Part shown: one piece after another, positions 9,613 through 18,155 of the stretch
Position numbering within the stretch: the stretch's first letter is position 1
Layout of the letters: each line of letters opens with the position of its first letter
Source of the DNA: CBDFMG01 sp965221205 [NCBI: bacterium]
Lineage (GTDB): Bacteria; SM23-31
NCBI GenBank assembly: GCA_965221205.1
Contig: OZ244870.1
Span: 124,001-188,000, forward strand
Reading direction: 5' to 3'
DNA length: 64,000 nucleotides
Notes under the pieces: model-generated
What the model was told of the DNA's origin: nothing
Database searches by the model: none
Seen by the model: only the letters and a program-made list of their open reading frames with translations
Translations under genes and position numbers: made by a program

Positions 9613-10544
9613 TGACCTCATTTCGCAGAAGTGCACTTATCTCAACCTTAGCAACGTATTTTTTGATATTTGTCGGCGGGCTTGTCAGAGTAGCCGGTGC
9701 GGGTCTTGGATGTCCCGACTGGCCAAAGTGTTTCGGGCGGTGGATTCCACCAACCGATGTCAGCCAGATTCCTGCAGGTATCGATCCTGCAACATTCAAT
9801 TTTACACTTGCCTGGATTGAATATGTGAACCGTTTATTCGGTGTCTTACTCGGATTTCTGATTGTGATAACCGCTATCCTCGCTATCCGGCAATACCGGA
9901 ACGTGCCGAGAATATTTTATTCGTCTTTAGCAGCACTTTGTGTGGTCGGATTTCAGGGGTGGTACGGGAGTCTTGTTGTCAGGTCAGAGCTGCTTCCGAT
10001 CACGGTGAGCGTTCATATGTTGCTTGCGTTTTTGCTCGCAGGTCTCCTGATCTATGCAACCCAACAGGCTTATTACATTGAAACACCCGGCTCGGACTCG
10101 GATGTATCCTATCCGAACCAGTTATCGAAATGGCTGTGGATTCTGGCCGGTCTGACACTCCTGCAGATTGTACTTGGAACACAAATCAGATCGGCTATCG
10201 AGATTATTCAGGTACAGTTCCCTGAATTAGCAAGAGGTGAATGGCTTGATCGTGTTGGATCCGTGCAGAATGTGCACTGGATTGTCAGTATTGTCATGCT
10301 TCTGATTACCTGGCAGATTAGCAGGACTCTTGTCAGACAAAAATCAGCGCCGCCGCTGTTGATAAAACTGAGTTCTCATGGGCTGATGCTTTTTATTGCC
10401 GCACAGATTGTTGTTGGAATTGTGATCGTCACAACCGGAATCCCCGAAATCATGCAATTGTTCCATTTATGGTTTGCAAGCCTCTATTTCGGCGTGATTG
10501 TTATACTGCTTTCGGGATTTAATAGGAATCCCGAAAAATCATGA
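9609..10544 (+). CDS. ctaA: Heme A synthase (COX15/CtaA)
   Basis: 311 aa from GTG 9609, or 310 from the adjacent ATG 9612; the two cannot be distinguished. Eight helices. The N-terminal half carries the family patch GLVRVAGAGLGCPDWPKCFG; the two halves of the protein are an ancient duplication, with heme-ligand His residues in SVHMLLAF and related positions. The enzyme oxidises the C8 methyl of heme O to the formyl of heme A, the cofactor of the caa3 oxidase upstream. The heme O synthase (CtaB/CyoE) often found next to it is not in this window. Confidence 0.93.
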   Translation: MMTSFRRSALISTLATYFLIFVGGLVRVAGAGLGCPDWPKCFGRWIPPTDVSQIPAGIDPATFNFTLAWIEYVNRLFGVLLGFLIVITAILAIRQYRNVPRIFYSSLAALCVVGFQGWYGSLVVRSELLPITVSVHMLLAFLLAGLLIYATQQAYYIETPGSDSDVSYPNQLSKWLWILAGLTLLQIVLGTQIRSAIEIIQVQFPELARGEWLDRVGSVQNVHWIVSIVMLLITWQISRTLVRQKSAPPLLIKLSSHGLMLFIAAQIVVGIVIVTTGIPEIMQLFHLWFASLYFGVIVILLSGFNRNPEKS

Positions 10545-10560
10545 AACGGAGTATCTCACA

Positions 10561-11148
10561 ATGAAAAAGATGTTTATAATCGCAGTTATTGGTTTATTTG
10601 TTATGGGGCTCGGTGCATGGTACGTCATTTTTCAGGCGAATCAATCACGGATCGAAGCAATCGACATCTATGGCGAAGTACCGGCATTTGAATTTACCGC
10701 ACATTCAGGTGAACCGTTTGGTACTGACAATATGAAAGGTTCTCTCTCTGTTGTCGATTTTATATTTACAAGCTGTCAGTCTGCTTGCCCAATTATGTCT
10801 GCAACAATGCAGGAATTATATCAGGCTTATTATGGTTCCGGTGCTGTTCAGTTTGTTTCATTTTCAGTCGATCCTGATGTCGACACACTGTCGGTTTTAC
10901 AGGATTATGCCCTGAGGTGGGGAGTTGATGATGAATACTGGACCTTTGTCAGGGGGCCCGTAGAAGACATCGAAAATCTAAGTGAGCAGGGATTTTATCT
11001 TCCCGCAGAGGGTCTTCCGATGGGGCACAGTACGAGGTTTGTGCTTGTTGATCAAAACACAAAAATCAGAGGATATTACGATAGTTTTGATGCAGCAAGT
11101 ATGGCAGAATTGAAAACACGCATCGATTTTCTTGCAGAAAAAATGTGA
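10561..11148 (+). CDS. SCO1/SenC-family protein, N-terminally anchored
   Basis: 195 aa. The frame extends upstream to 10498, but GGAG just before the ATG at 10561 (MKKMFIIAVIG) and the membrane-anchor N-terminus fix the start there. One helix (about 4-24) anchors a thioredoxin-fold domain with SCQSACP (Cys72, Cys76) and His156 (MGHSTRF). These are the three copper ligands of SCO proteins. It is the second SCO of the window and likely assembles CuA or keeps its cysteines reduced. The TGA overlaps the start of the DUF420 gene. Confidence 0.92.
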   Translation: MKKMFIIAVIGLFVMGLGAWYVIFQANQSRIEAIDIYGEVPAFEFTAHSGEPFGTDNMKGSLSVVDFIFTSCQSACPIMSATMQELYQAYYGSGAVQFVSFSVDPDVDTLSVLQDYALRWGVDDEYWTFVRGPVEDIENLSEQGFYLPAEGLPMGHSTRFVLVDQNTKIRGYYDSFDAASMAELKTRIDFLAEKM

Positions 11149-11564
11149 TGACTCTATCGAATCTTGTAACGTTAAATGCTCTTTTAAACAGCGTTGCAAT
11201 CATACTCCTGTTAGCAGGATTTATTCAAATCAAGAAAGGAAACCGAGATGTACACAAAAAGCTGATGCTCAGCGCTCTCGGTGCTTCGATTCTGTTTCTT
11301 ATCTTCTATCTCATTTACCATGCTAATGTGGGATCGGTACCTTATCCGTATCATGACTGGACGAGGCCTGTATACTTTTTTATATTAGTCTCACATATAA
11401 TCCTTGCAGCGGTGATGGGTCCTTTTATCCTCTTCGTCGTCCGGTATGCATTCAAGGAGAATTTCACAAAACATAAACGGTTGGCAAGGTTGGTTTTTCC
11501 TGTCTGGATGTATGTATCGGTCACCGGTGTGTGCATCTATCTAATGTTGTACCGCCCTTTTTAG
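11148..11564 (+). CDS. DUF420 membrane protein, probable oxidase assembly factor
   Basis: 138 aa with four helices and the DUF420 pattern: GFIQIKKGNRDVHKKLMLSA near the N-terminus, His residues at helix ends (YHANVGSV, YHDWTRPVYFF, SHIILAAV) and HKRLARLVFPVWMYVSVTG. Members occur in oxidase or heme A clusters, and a related protein (CtaM in Firmicutes) is needed for aa3-type oxidase activity. The assembly role here is inferred from family and position. The start is ATG 11148 (GTG 11145 is one codon earlier), overlapping the SCO stop. It ends with TAG and is the last gene of the respiratory block, facing dprA. Confidence 0.85.
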   Translation: MTLSNLVTLNALLNSVAIILLLAGFIQIKKGNRDVHKKLMLSALGASILFLIFYLIYHANVGSVPYPYHDWTRPVYFFILVSHIILAAVMGPFILFVVRYAFKENFTKHKRLARLVFPVWMYVSVTGVCIYLMLYRPF

Positions 11565-11590
11565 AAATCCAAACTCGCAACAAAATTCGG

Positions 11591-12727
11591 TCATAATCTG
11601 ATAAATTTACTGCCGGGCAACTTGCGAATGAGTCCTTTAAGCTCAAGTGTGAGGAGAATTGCCAGGACTTTTGCGGTTGATAATTTGCTATTTTGCGTGA
11701 TTTTGTCAATTTGGATAGGTTCTGAACCGACGTATTCATAGAGAACCGATTCTTCATGGGACAGATTGACCGGGGGCGCTGTAATCTCTTCTACTATACC
11801 GGAAGTTATCCCAAGTGCCGGTCTGAGTTCGTTGATAATATCTTCTGCATTCTGGACAAGCTTCGCAGCCCCGTCTCTGATGAGTGCATTCGAACCGTTG
11901 CTATAGCGGCTCGAAATATTACCTGGTACGGCGAACACTTCCCGGTTTTGCTCGAGGGCTGCCGATGCTGTGATGAGCGCTCCGCTTTTTTTACCTGCTT
12001 CAACCACCAACGTTCCCAACGATATACCGCTGATTATCCTATTTCGCTGCGGAAAATTTCCGGGCCAAGGTTTTGTGCCGAATGGAAACTCTGATATCAC
12101 TGCACCGTTATTGATTATTTCTTTATAGAGTGAATTATTTGAAGCGGGATACACAACATCAATACCGCACCCAAGAATAGCAATGGTCCGGCCGCCCGAT
12201 TTCAGTGATGCCCAGTGTGCTTCGGTGTCAATACCTGTAGCCATACCGCTTACGACTGTAATTCCCTGAGCGGCAAGATCTCCTGCAATCTTCTCGGCGG
12301 CACACCGACCATATTCAGATACCGTCCGAGACCCGACAACCGCAATAGACCGTTCATCCTCGGGCCGAATATTACCTTTCATGAAAAGAACAAGAGGTGG
12401 GCTGTAAATATTGAGCAGATTTTTCGGGTAAGCTTCATCCCAAATTGTGACAACTGAAGCACTGTGTTTTTTTAATTTTCCTAACTGACCATCGACTTGC
12501 TTCGCAAGTTCAGGGTCACGGACAGATTTCAAAAAATATTTTGCAAGTTTTTCACTAAAACCTTCGACCCGTGTCAAATCATTGACCGGTGCACTATACA
12601 TGCGTTCAGGGTTTTTAAAAGCCTGAATTAGTTTATATGCTCTGTAGGGTCCGATAGCAGAGATAAAGTGAAGTTTGAGAAGGTCGCGGAGCGGAAATTT
12701 ATTTGTTTTATTGCGTTCCTGTATCAT
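11591..12727 (-). CDS. dprA: DNA processing protein DprA
   Basis: 378 aa from ATG 12727 (a TTG at 12733 adds two residues). Domain order is an N-terminal HhH/SAM-like domain (about 10-75), the Rossmann-like DprA core with VVSGMATGIDTEAHWASL, GCGIDVVYPASN and FPQRNRIISGIS, and a C-terminal winged helix (about 310-378). DprA binds incoming single-stranded DNA in natural transformation and loads RecA. No other competence gene is in the window. It overlaps the 3' end of obg by 20 bases and ends 26 bases from the convergent DUF420 gene. Confidence 0.94.
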   Translation of the reverse strand: MIQERNKTNKFPLRDLLKLHFISAIGPYRAYKLIQAFKNPERMYSAPVNDLTRVEGFSEKLAKYFLKSVRDPELAKQVDGQLGKLKKHSASVVTIWDEAYPKNLLNIYSPPLVLFMKGNIRPEDERSIAVVGSRTVSEYGRCAAEKIAGDLAAQGITVVSGMATGIDTEAHWASLKSGGRTIAILGCGIDVVYPASNNSLYKEIINNGAVISEFPFGTKPWPGNFPQRNRIISGISLGTLVVEAGKKSGALITASAALEQNREVFAVPGNISSRYSNGSNALIRDGAAKLVQNAEDIINELRPALGITSGIVEEITAPPVNLSHEESVLYEYVGSEPIQIDKITQNSKLSTAKVLAILLTLELKGLIRKLPGSKFIRL

Positions 12728-13685
12728 AGTCAAGGAGCGTGCAACACCTCTCTTTGAGTTCGGTCAGACCGGTATGCCCCACCGCTGAAAGTGCGAGTAC
12801 CGGAATCCCTTCAATTTTTTCGGGAATATCGGCTTCAGGATCAAGGTCTTGTTTTGTCAGAATTATGAGTTTCGCTTTTTTGAGGACGGCCGGATTAAAT
12901 TTTTCAATTTCCTGCGAAAGAGTCTTGTAGGTTGCAACTGGATCAGAATCGGTAATTTCAATAAGGAACATCAATACGCTCGTGCGCTCGATATGGCGGA
13001 GAAATCTGTCTCCGAGCCCTTTTCCAGTGTGTGCACCTTCGATAAGGCCGGGAATATCGGCCATTACAAAACTGTGAAATTCATGGCACTTGACAATTCC
13101 GAGATTAGGAACAAGCGTAGTAAAAGGGTAATCGGCAATTTTCGGGCGTGCTGCTGAAACAACAGAAATAAGGGTCGATTTTCCGGCATTAGGGAAACCG
13201 ACCAATCCGATATCGGCAAGTAGCTTGAGTTCGAGCGTAACTGTTTTTCGTTCACCCTCTAAGCCCGGTTCCCATTTTCGGGGCGCTCTGTCAGTCGGTG
13301 ATACATAGCGAGTGTTCCCACGTCCTCCCCGGCCGCCACGCACAACGGTCAGCCGTTGCCCCGATTCCATAATTTCACCTAAAACTGATTCGTCTTCATG
13401 GATAACTGTGCCGATTGGAACCGGAATTGTGACACTACTACCGGCTTTACCTTTCTTGTTTGCACTCTTGCCATGCACTCCTCGTTTTGCACTATAAATT
13501 CGGCTGTATCTGGTATCTACTAAAGTATGTAAACCGGAGTGGCCAACGAAAATAATGTCACCGCCTTTTCCTCCATCACCACCATCAGGACCGCCGAGGG
13601 AGACATATTTTTCGCGCTTAAAACTCATACAGCCACTCCCCCCGGTACCAGCTATGAGTTCTAAAACTGCTTCATCGACAAACAT
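12708..13685 (-). CDS. obg: Obg-family GTPase ObgE/CgtA
   Basis: 325 aa. The glycine-rich Obg fold (1-158) contains GGSGCMSFKREKYV and GGPDGGDGGKGG. The G domain has G1 GFPNAGKST, G3 DIPGLIEGAHTGKGLG and G4 TKQD, in which Thr replaces the usual Asn. There is no C-terminal OCT domain, as in many short Obg proteins. The enzyme is an essential GTPase acting in late 50S ribosome assembly and stress control. ATG at 13685. The gene is upstream of dprA in a two-gene minus-strand unit. Confidence 0.96.
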   Translation of the reverse strand: MFVDEAVLELIAGTGGSGCMSFKREKYVSLGGPDGGDGGKGGDIIFVGHSGLHTLVDTRYSRIYSAKRGVHGKSANKKGKAGSSVTIPVPIGTVIHEDESVLGEIMESGQRLTVVRGGRGGRGNTRYVSPTDRAPRKWEPGLEGERKTVTLELKLLADIGLVGFPNAGKSTLISVVSAARPKIADYPFTTLVPNLGIVKCHEFHSFVMADIPGLIEGAHTGKGLGDRFLRHIERTSVLMFLIEITDSDPVATYKTLSQEIEKFNPAVLKKAKLIILTKQDLDPEADIPEKIEGIPVLALSAVGHTGLTELKERCCTLLDYDTGTQ

Positions 13686-13740
13686 TTCAGGTTTTCCGGA
13701 TTTCTCTTGTATGTAATTTATTGATGTGAATCCGTGTGAT

Positions 13741-13793
13741 TTAATGAAAAAAGGGCTCTGATTAGTGATATCTCATATAGACGGAGTCCTTTT
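13741..13793 (-). terminator. Candidate intrinsic terminator between icd and obg
   Basis: Arms AAAAGGGCTC (13749-13758) and GAGTCCTTTT (13784-13793) pair over ten positions with one G-U on the minus strand, around a 25-base loop. On the minus strand the hairpin is followed by a T run (TTTTTT, complement of 13747-13752). It lies about 115 bases past the icd stop and before obg, which fits an icd terminator. The long loop lowers confidence; the plus strand also has T-rich sequence after it. Confidence 0.5.
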
Positions 13794-13906
13794 CTGATTT
13801 TTTTGTAGAGTAATAATTAGTACACTTTTTTCTGCTTGTTCGGAAATTGGATTCGTCGCTATTATACCGATAAATTTAACGAACACCATGCAAAAGCATA
13901 TATAGT

Positions 13907-15151
13907 TTACATATTGTCGACAATTGCCTGGCCAAATTCCGAACACTTCAGTAATTTCGCACCCTCAACCTGCCGTTCCAGATCGTACGTAACGGTTTTG
14001 CTCAGTATTGCTTTTTCCAAACCTCTGTAGACGTTGTCCTGTGCATCTTCCCAACCGAGATATTCAAGCATTAGTGCTCCCGAAAGGATCAAAGAACCGG
14101 GATTAACTTTGTCTTGTCCCGCATATTTGGGAGCAGTACCGTGTGTAGCTTCAAAAAGACCGATATAATCACCGATGTTTGCTCCAGGCGCCATACCAAG
14201 ACCGCCAACCTGCGCTGCACACGCGTCTGACAGATAGTCTCCGTTAAGATTCATGGTAGCGACAACATCATATTTATCCGGTCGAGTGAGGATCTGCTGA
14301 AACATGCTGTCTGCTATTCTGTCATTGATGACAATCTTACCATCGGGTACATTCCCATTGTGTTTATCCCAGAGATCCTGTTCAGAAATGGTTACATCTC
14401 CGTACTCTTCTGTAGCAAGCTGATAACCCCAGTCACGAAAAGCACCTTCAGTATATTTCATAATATTGCCTTTATGGACGAGTGTGACGCTCTTCCGGTT
14501 CCGTTCAATTGCATAATCAATTGCCTTCTTTATGAGCCGGCGTGATCCGGTAACGCTAATCGGTTTTATTCCCACACCGGAATCGGACAATATCGATGTA
14601 CCCATGGATTCATTCAGGAAATTAATGACCTGAGCAGCTTCTGCAGAACCTTCCGACCATTCGATTCCTGCATATACATCCTCAGTGTTTTCACGAAAGA
14701 TGACAATGTCGAGTTTCTCGGGATGGTTCACCGGGCTCGGTGTGCCCTGATAATACTGTACCGGTCTGACGCATGCATAGAGGTTCAGCAATTGTCTCAG
14801 AGATACATTCAGGCTGCTGAATCCTCCGCCAATCGGCGTTGTCAGAGGTCCTTTAATAGCAACGACATAATATTTGATAGCTTCCAGTGTATCTTGTGGG
14901 AGGAATTCATTGTATTTTTCGTCCGCCTTTTCACCGGCATATATTTCAAACCATTTTATATTTTTTGCGCCGTTATATGCTTTTTCTATAGCAGCATCGA
15001 GAACAATCTGCGTCGCCTTCCAGATATCAACTCCAATACCATCCCCTTCGATAAACGGAATAATCGGGTTATCTGGAATCTTCAGTGTGTTATTTTCAAT
15101 AAGGATTCTCTCGCCGCTCTTAGGATGTTCGAGTTTCTGAAATGTTATCAT
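13907..15151 (-). CDS. icd: NADP-dependent isocitrate dehydrogenase
   Basis: 414 aa, the usual length of bacterial type I dimeric enzymes. Substrate and regulatory signatures are seen: [16 protein letters not shown], the Ser-bearing loop [29 protein letters not shown], the metal-binding [17 protein letters not shown] and [11 protein letters not shown]. It oxidises isocitrate to 2-oxoglutarate in the citric acid cycle. The ATG at 15151 has GAGG eight bases upstream. It is monocistronic: a hairpin lies downstream and a 228-base gap upstream. The 5' untranslated region contains a short palindrome (15173-15187). Confidence 0.96.
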   Translation of the reverse strand: MITFQKLEHPKSGERILIENNTLKIPDNPIIPFIEGDGIGVDIWKATQIVLDAAIEKAYNGAKNIKWFEIYAGEKADEKYNEFLPQDTLEAIKYYVVAIKGPLTTPIGGGFSSLNVSLRQLLNLYACVRPVQYYQGTPSPVNHPEKLDIVIFRENTEDVYAGIEWSEGSAEAAQVINFLNESMGTSILSDSGVGIKPISVTGSRRLIKKAIDYAIERNRKSVTLVHKGNIMKYTEGAFRDWGYQLATEEYGDVTISEQDLWDKHNGNVPDGKIVINDRIADSMFQQILTRPDKYDVVATMNLNGDYLSDACAAQVGGLGMAPGANIGDYIGLFEATHGTAPKYAGQDKVNPGSLILSGALMLEYLGWEDAQDNVYRGLEKAILSKTVTYDLERQVEGAKLLKCSEFGQAIVDNM

Positions 15152-15172
15152 CGTTTTCCTCTTTCAATTCTA

Positions 15173-15187
15173 CGTTATTCGATAACG
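15173..15187. promoter_or_regulatory. 15-base palindrome upstream of icd
   Basis: CGTTAT-TCG-ATAACG is a perfect 6-base inverted repeat with a 3-base spacer, 22 bases upstream of the icd start. It could be an operator or a chance palindrome; nothing else supports regulation. The rest of the 15152-15379 gap is AT-rich with no gene. Confidence 0.2.
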
Positions 15188-15379
15188 CTTCTCTCTTTTA
15201 AATCACTAAATTACATGATTACATTAATCAAACTCACACCTTGAAATATACTCTATATATGCTTAAAAATCAATGGTTTCAACGGTGATATATGACAGAA
15301 TATAACTAATTATTTATATTATTTCAAATAAGTGTTAAAGTTTGTTTTACGGGTGCCGATGTAAAGATACGGGTAGTAG

Positions 15380-15637
15380 TCATTTTTTTAATTTTGTACA
15401 CAAGAAGCGACTCAATCCCTTTTTTAAAGGTGTTACAACTTCCTGATTTATTCTTTTAGATAGTGCAATCCAGGTGAGTTTATTATGGCAATAAGCGACA
15501 TCACCCGGATCAGCACTACTCACTTTGGTACACCTCCATTCACAATCCTTAAAAAGCAAACCGCTTCCTTGCATAATTCTGTCAAGATACTTTAAGATAA
15601 CAGGCCGATAGGATGTTGGTAATAATTCCACCGGCAA
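15380..15637 (-). CDS. Hypothetical 85-aa protein
   Basis: An 85-codon frame from a TTG at 15637 (a stop lies four codons upstream), with no recognised family. Four cysteines lie in FKDCEWRCTKV, VAYCHNKL and RFLCTKLKK, and the C-terminus is Lys/Arg-rich. It follows the 54-aa Cys ORF on the same strand after 142 bases. No Shine-Dalgarno is evident. It may be a small real protein, a remnant of a larger one, or a chance frame. Confidence 0.35.
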   Translation of the reverse strand: MPVELLPTSYRPVILKYLDRIMQGSGLLFKDCEWRCTKVSSADPGDVAYCHNKLTWIALSKRINQEVVTPLKKGLSRFLCTKLKK

Positions 15638-15779
15638 GCAATAAGTACATTATAGCAACTATAGTTTATTTCGAACAATCATGTAAGGAATTGTTTAAAA
15701 ATCTTGCGCAGAAACTACACGATAATTGTGCAGAGAATTCGAGAATCAGGAGGTGTATCGTACTTCTGAAACGGATAGG

Positions 15780-15944
15780 TTAGCGTTTTAAAAAACCGAG
15801 GCAATATTGATTTGCAGTTACAAAATCTCCGTCAAACTTCCTCCTGCATATTCCTTCTCGGACCCGCGGGGGACTGTTGCGGTTTGAGTTTGCCCGTTCT
15901 TCCCAATATTTACAATTGAGGCCGTCTTTTTTTGGTTTGCTCAT
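15780..15944 (-). CDS. Small 54-aa Cys protein of the CxxW...CRR...C type
   Basis: The minus strand from ATG 15944 to TAA 15780 encodes 54 residues. Visible motifs are NCKYWEERANSN (Cys11), GICRRKFDGDF (Cys33) and ANQYCLGFLKR (Cys48). The spacing C-x2-W ... G-x-CRR ... YC-x-GF resembles small proteins common in phages and mobile DNA that look like zinc or iron-sulfur knuckles; their function is not known to me. It lies in the roughly 490-base gap between the 85-aa ORF and the aquaporin and is too short for standard length filters. No strong Shine-Dalgarno is seen. The rest of 15638-16128 holds no other recognisable feature. Confidence 0.5.
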   Translation of the reverse strand: MSKPKKDGLNCKYWEERANSNRNSPPRVREGICRRKFDGDFVTANQYCLGFLKR

Positions 15945-16128
15945 TGCATTATTATTTAGGATAGATTTTTCTTATTCTTTTATTTTTGTATGAAGCAGGT
16001 AAAATTATTTTATTTGATTGCATACATAGTTTACCAACTTTCCTTAGTTGATAAGAGTTATTACTGTTTAGTATTAAAAATTGTAGCTAAAGTATTTCAA
16101 CCAACATAATCAAAGGAGGATTATTTCC

Positions 16129-16789
16129 ATGTTCTCAAAGTTATTAGCTGAATTTATTGCGACATTTGCGCTCGTTTTTATTGGCAGTGGAGCTGTTCAT
16201 ATAAATATATTTTCCAACGGTGCTTTAGGATTAACCGGTATTGCACTTGCTCACGGATTAGTTCTCATGACTATGGCATATGCTACGGGTCACATTTCTG
16301 GTGCGCATATCAATCCTGCTGTTACGTTCGGGATGTTTATTACAAAAACATAAAAAGAAGTGCTATATTCGGATATATTTTAGCACAGCTTTCCGGTTCT
16401 GTTGTCGCAGGAGTATTGCTTGTAAGCTTATTACCCTATATACCGAACGGAGATCTGGGAGTGACCAAGATATCTTCCGATATATCAGCAGTAACAGGCA
16501 TGGGGATCGAAGCAGTCCTGACGTTTTTCTAGTATTTGTTATTTTTGGAACCGCAGTTGATTCAAAAGCGCCGGCAGGGATGTACGGTCTGGCAATTGGA
16601 CTAGTGCTTACGTTCGATATTCTTGTAGGCGGGACACTTACCGGAGCATCAATGAATCCTGCACGGACTTTTGGACCTGCCCTCATCTCCGGATTTTTGG
16701 AGCACCATTGGGTATACTGGATTGGACCGCTCCTCGGAGGATCAGCAGCGACAATTATATATAAAAAGTTTTTGCAAACTACCGATTAA
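16129..16789 (+). pseudogene. Aquaporin (MIP family) interrupted by two single-base frameshifts
   Basis: The N-terminal third reads in frame 1 from ATG 16129 with a strong AAAGGAGG at 16112-16119, and has the first NPA motif (HINPAVTFG). It stops at 16351. The next frame continues with SAIFGYILAQLSGSVVAG until a TAG at 16530, and a third frame continues through the second NPA motif (SMNPARTFGPAL) to the stop at 16789. Adding one A to the A5 run 16344-16348 and one T to the T5 run 16524-16528 restores a normal aquaporin of about 220 aa with six helices. Both lesions are homopolymer losses, so they are either real inactivation or sequencing errors. It would be a water or small-solute channel. 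Confidence 0.85.
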
Positions 16790-16856
16790 TCAGCACATTT
16801 TATTGTTTCAAACAGGAGGGAGGAAGTGTCAGCGTTCCACGATTAATGAGCTTGTA

Positions 16857-18134
16857 TTACTCATCAGATTTGAGTATATCAAACCCTGTATAGCCTCTCA
16901 ATGCATCGGGAATAACGACACTTTCTTCATCAGTTTGATATGTTTCCAATAAGGCAATCAACAGCCGGGGTGTCGCAACACCCGATCCGTTCAACGTATG
17001 GATGAATTCAACTTTTTCACCGCTTTTTCTCCTGAACCGGATTCCGATTCTTCTCGCCTGAAACGCCTCAAAATTGCTGCAGCTTGACACTTCTAGATAT
17101 TTCTCTTCAGCAGGTGACCACACTTCTATATCGTAACATTTCGCTGCAGCAAAACTGAGATCCCCGGAGCACAACTCAATAACACGGTATTGCAAGCCGA
17201 GTGCCTGTAGAATATCCTCTGCGTTTTTAACCAGTATTTCCAGCTCGTCATATGAAGTTTCCGGATCTACAAACTTCACCATTTCAACTTTGTTGAATTG
17301 ATGTACTCGCTGAAATCCTTTGGTGTCTTTTCCATACGACCCTGCTTCTCGGCGGAAACAGGGAGAAAATGCCACATGATTGATGGGTAGTTGTGACAGT
17401 TGAAGAATTTCGTCTTTGTAAATATTTGTTACGGACACTTCGGCAGTTGGGATTAAAAATAAATCATCCTGCTCGATATGATACATATCGTCTTCAAGTT
17501 TCGGAAGTTGGCCGGTTCCACCGGTGGCAACACGGTTAGCCAGAAAAGGGGTATACACCTCGGTAAAACTATGCTTTTGAATGTGAAAATCAAGCATAAA
17601 ATTGATAAGAGCCCGTTCAAGTTGAGCACCTTTTCCGGTGAATAGAGGAAATCCTGAACCTGCTATTTTCGATCCACGTTTAAAATCGAAGAGTTTGAGT
17701 TTCTGTCCAAGTGTGTCATGGTCTTTTACCGGGAAATCGAACGTGGGTTTCTCTCCCCAAGATCGGATTTCAACATTTGCATCTGCATTTTTTCCGGCTG
17801 GAACCGACTCATGAGGAATATTGGGCAGACTGAAAAGAACGTCATGAATCTTAGCATAAACTTCGTTGATCGACACGTCTAAATTTTTGATCGATCGCGA
17901 GACTTCCTGCATTTCTGCAACAAGCCCGGATGTGTCCAACTTGTCACGTTTCATCTCTGCAATCTGCCGGGAAACCGTATTCCGCTTCTGTTTCATTGAG
18001 TCGGCATCGTCCAAAAGCTTCCGCCACTCTGCATCAAGATCAAGCAGCTCGTTACTCGAACCGGAGGATCCTTTTTTCTGAAGACCGCTGACAACGAGAT
18101 TGTAATTATCACGAATAAATTTCAACTCATACAT
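16857..18134 (-). CDS. serS: Seryl-tRNA synthetase
   Basis: 425 aa. The N-terminal antiparallel coiled-coil tRNA-binding arm (about 30-100) is followed by the class II catalytic core. Class II signatures seen are AGSGFPLFTGKGAQLERALI, FRREAGSYGKDTKGFQRVHQ (motif 2) and GSGVATPRLLIALLE (motif 3). It charges tRNA-Ser and tRNA-Sec with serine. ATG at 18134. It is the last gene of the minus-strand group pdxJ - GT2 - sugar transferase - serS, 21 bases after its upstream neighbour. Confidence 0.97.
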   Translation of the reverse strand: MYELKFIRDNYNLVVSGLQKKGSSGSSNELLDLDAEWRKLLDDADSMKQKRNTVSRQIAEMKRDKLDTSGLVAEMQEVSRSIKNLDVSINEVYAKIHDVLFSLPNIPHESVPAGKNADANVEIRSWGEKPTFDFPVKDHDTLGQKLKLFDFKRGSKIAGSGFPLFTGKGAQLERALINFMLDFHIQKHSFTEVYTPFLANRVATGGTGQLPKLEDDMYHIEQDDLFLIPTAEVSVTNIYKDEILQLSQLPINHVAFSPCFRREAGSYGKDTKGFQRVHQFNKVEMVKFVDPETSYDELEILVKNAEDILQALGLQYRVIELCSGDLSFAAAKCYDIEVWSPAEEKYLEVSSCSNFEAFQARRIGIRFRRKSGEKVEFIHTLNGSGVATPRLLIALLETYQTDEESVVIPDALRGYTGFDILKSDE

Positions 18135-18155
18135 AGCAGTATCATTATCTCTTTC

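Noticed and set aside
16340-16535. Programmed ribosomal frameshifting in the aquaporin
   Set aside because: Two independent shifts would be needed, with no slippery heptamer or pseudoknot seen, and aquaporins are not known to use frameshifting.
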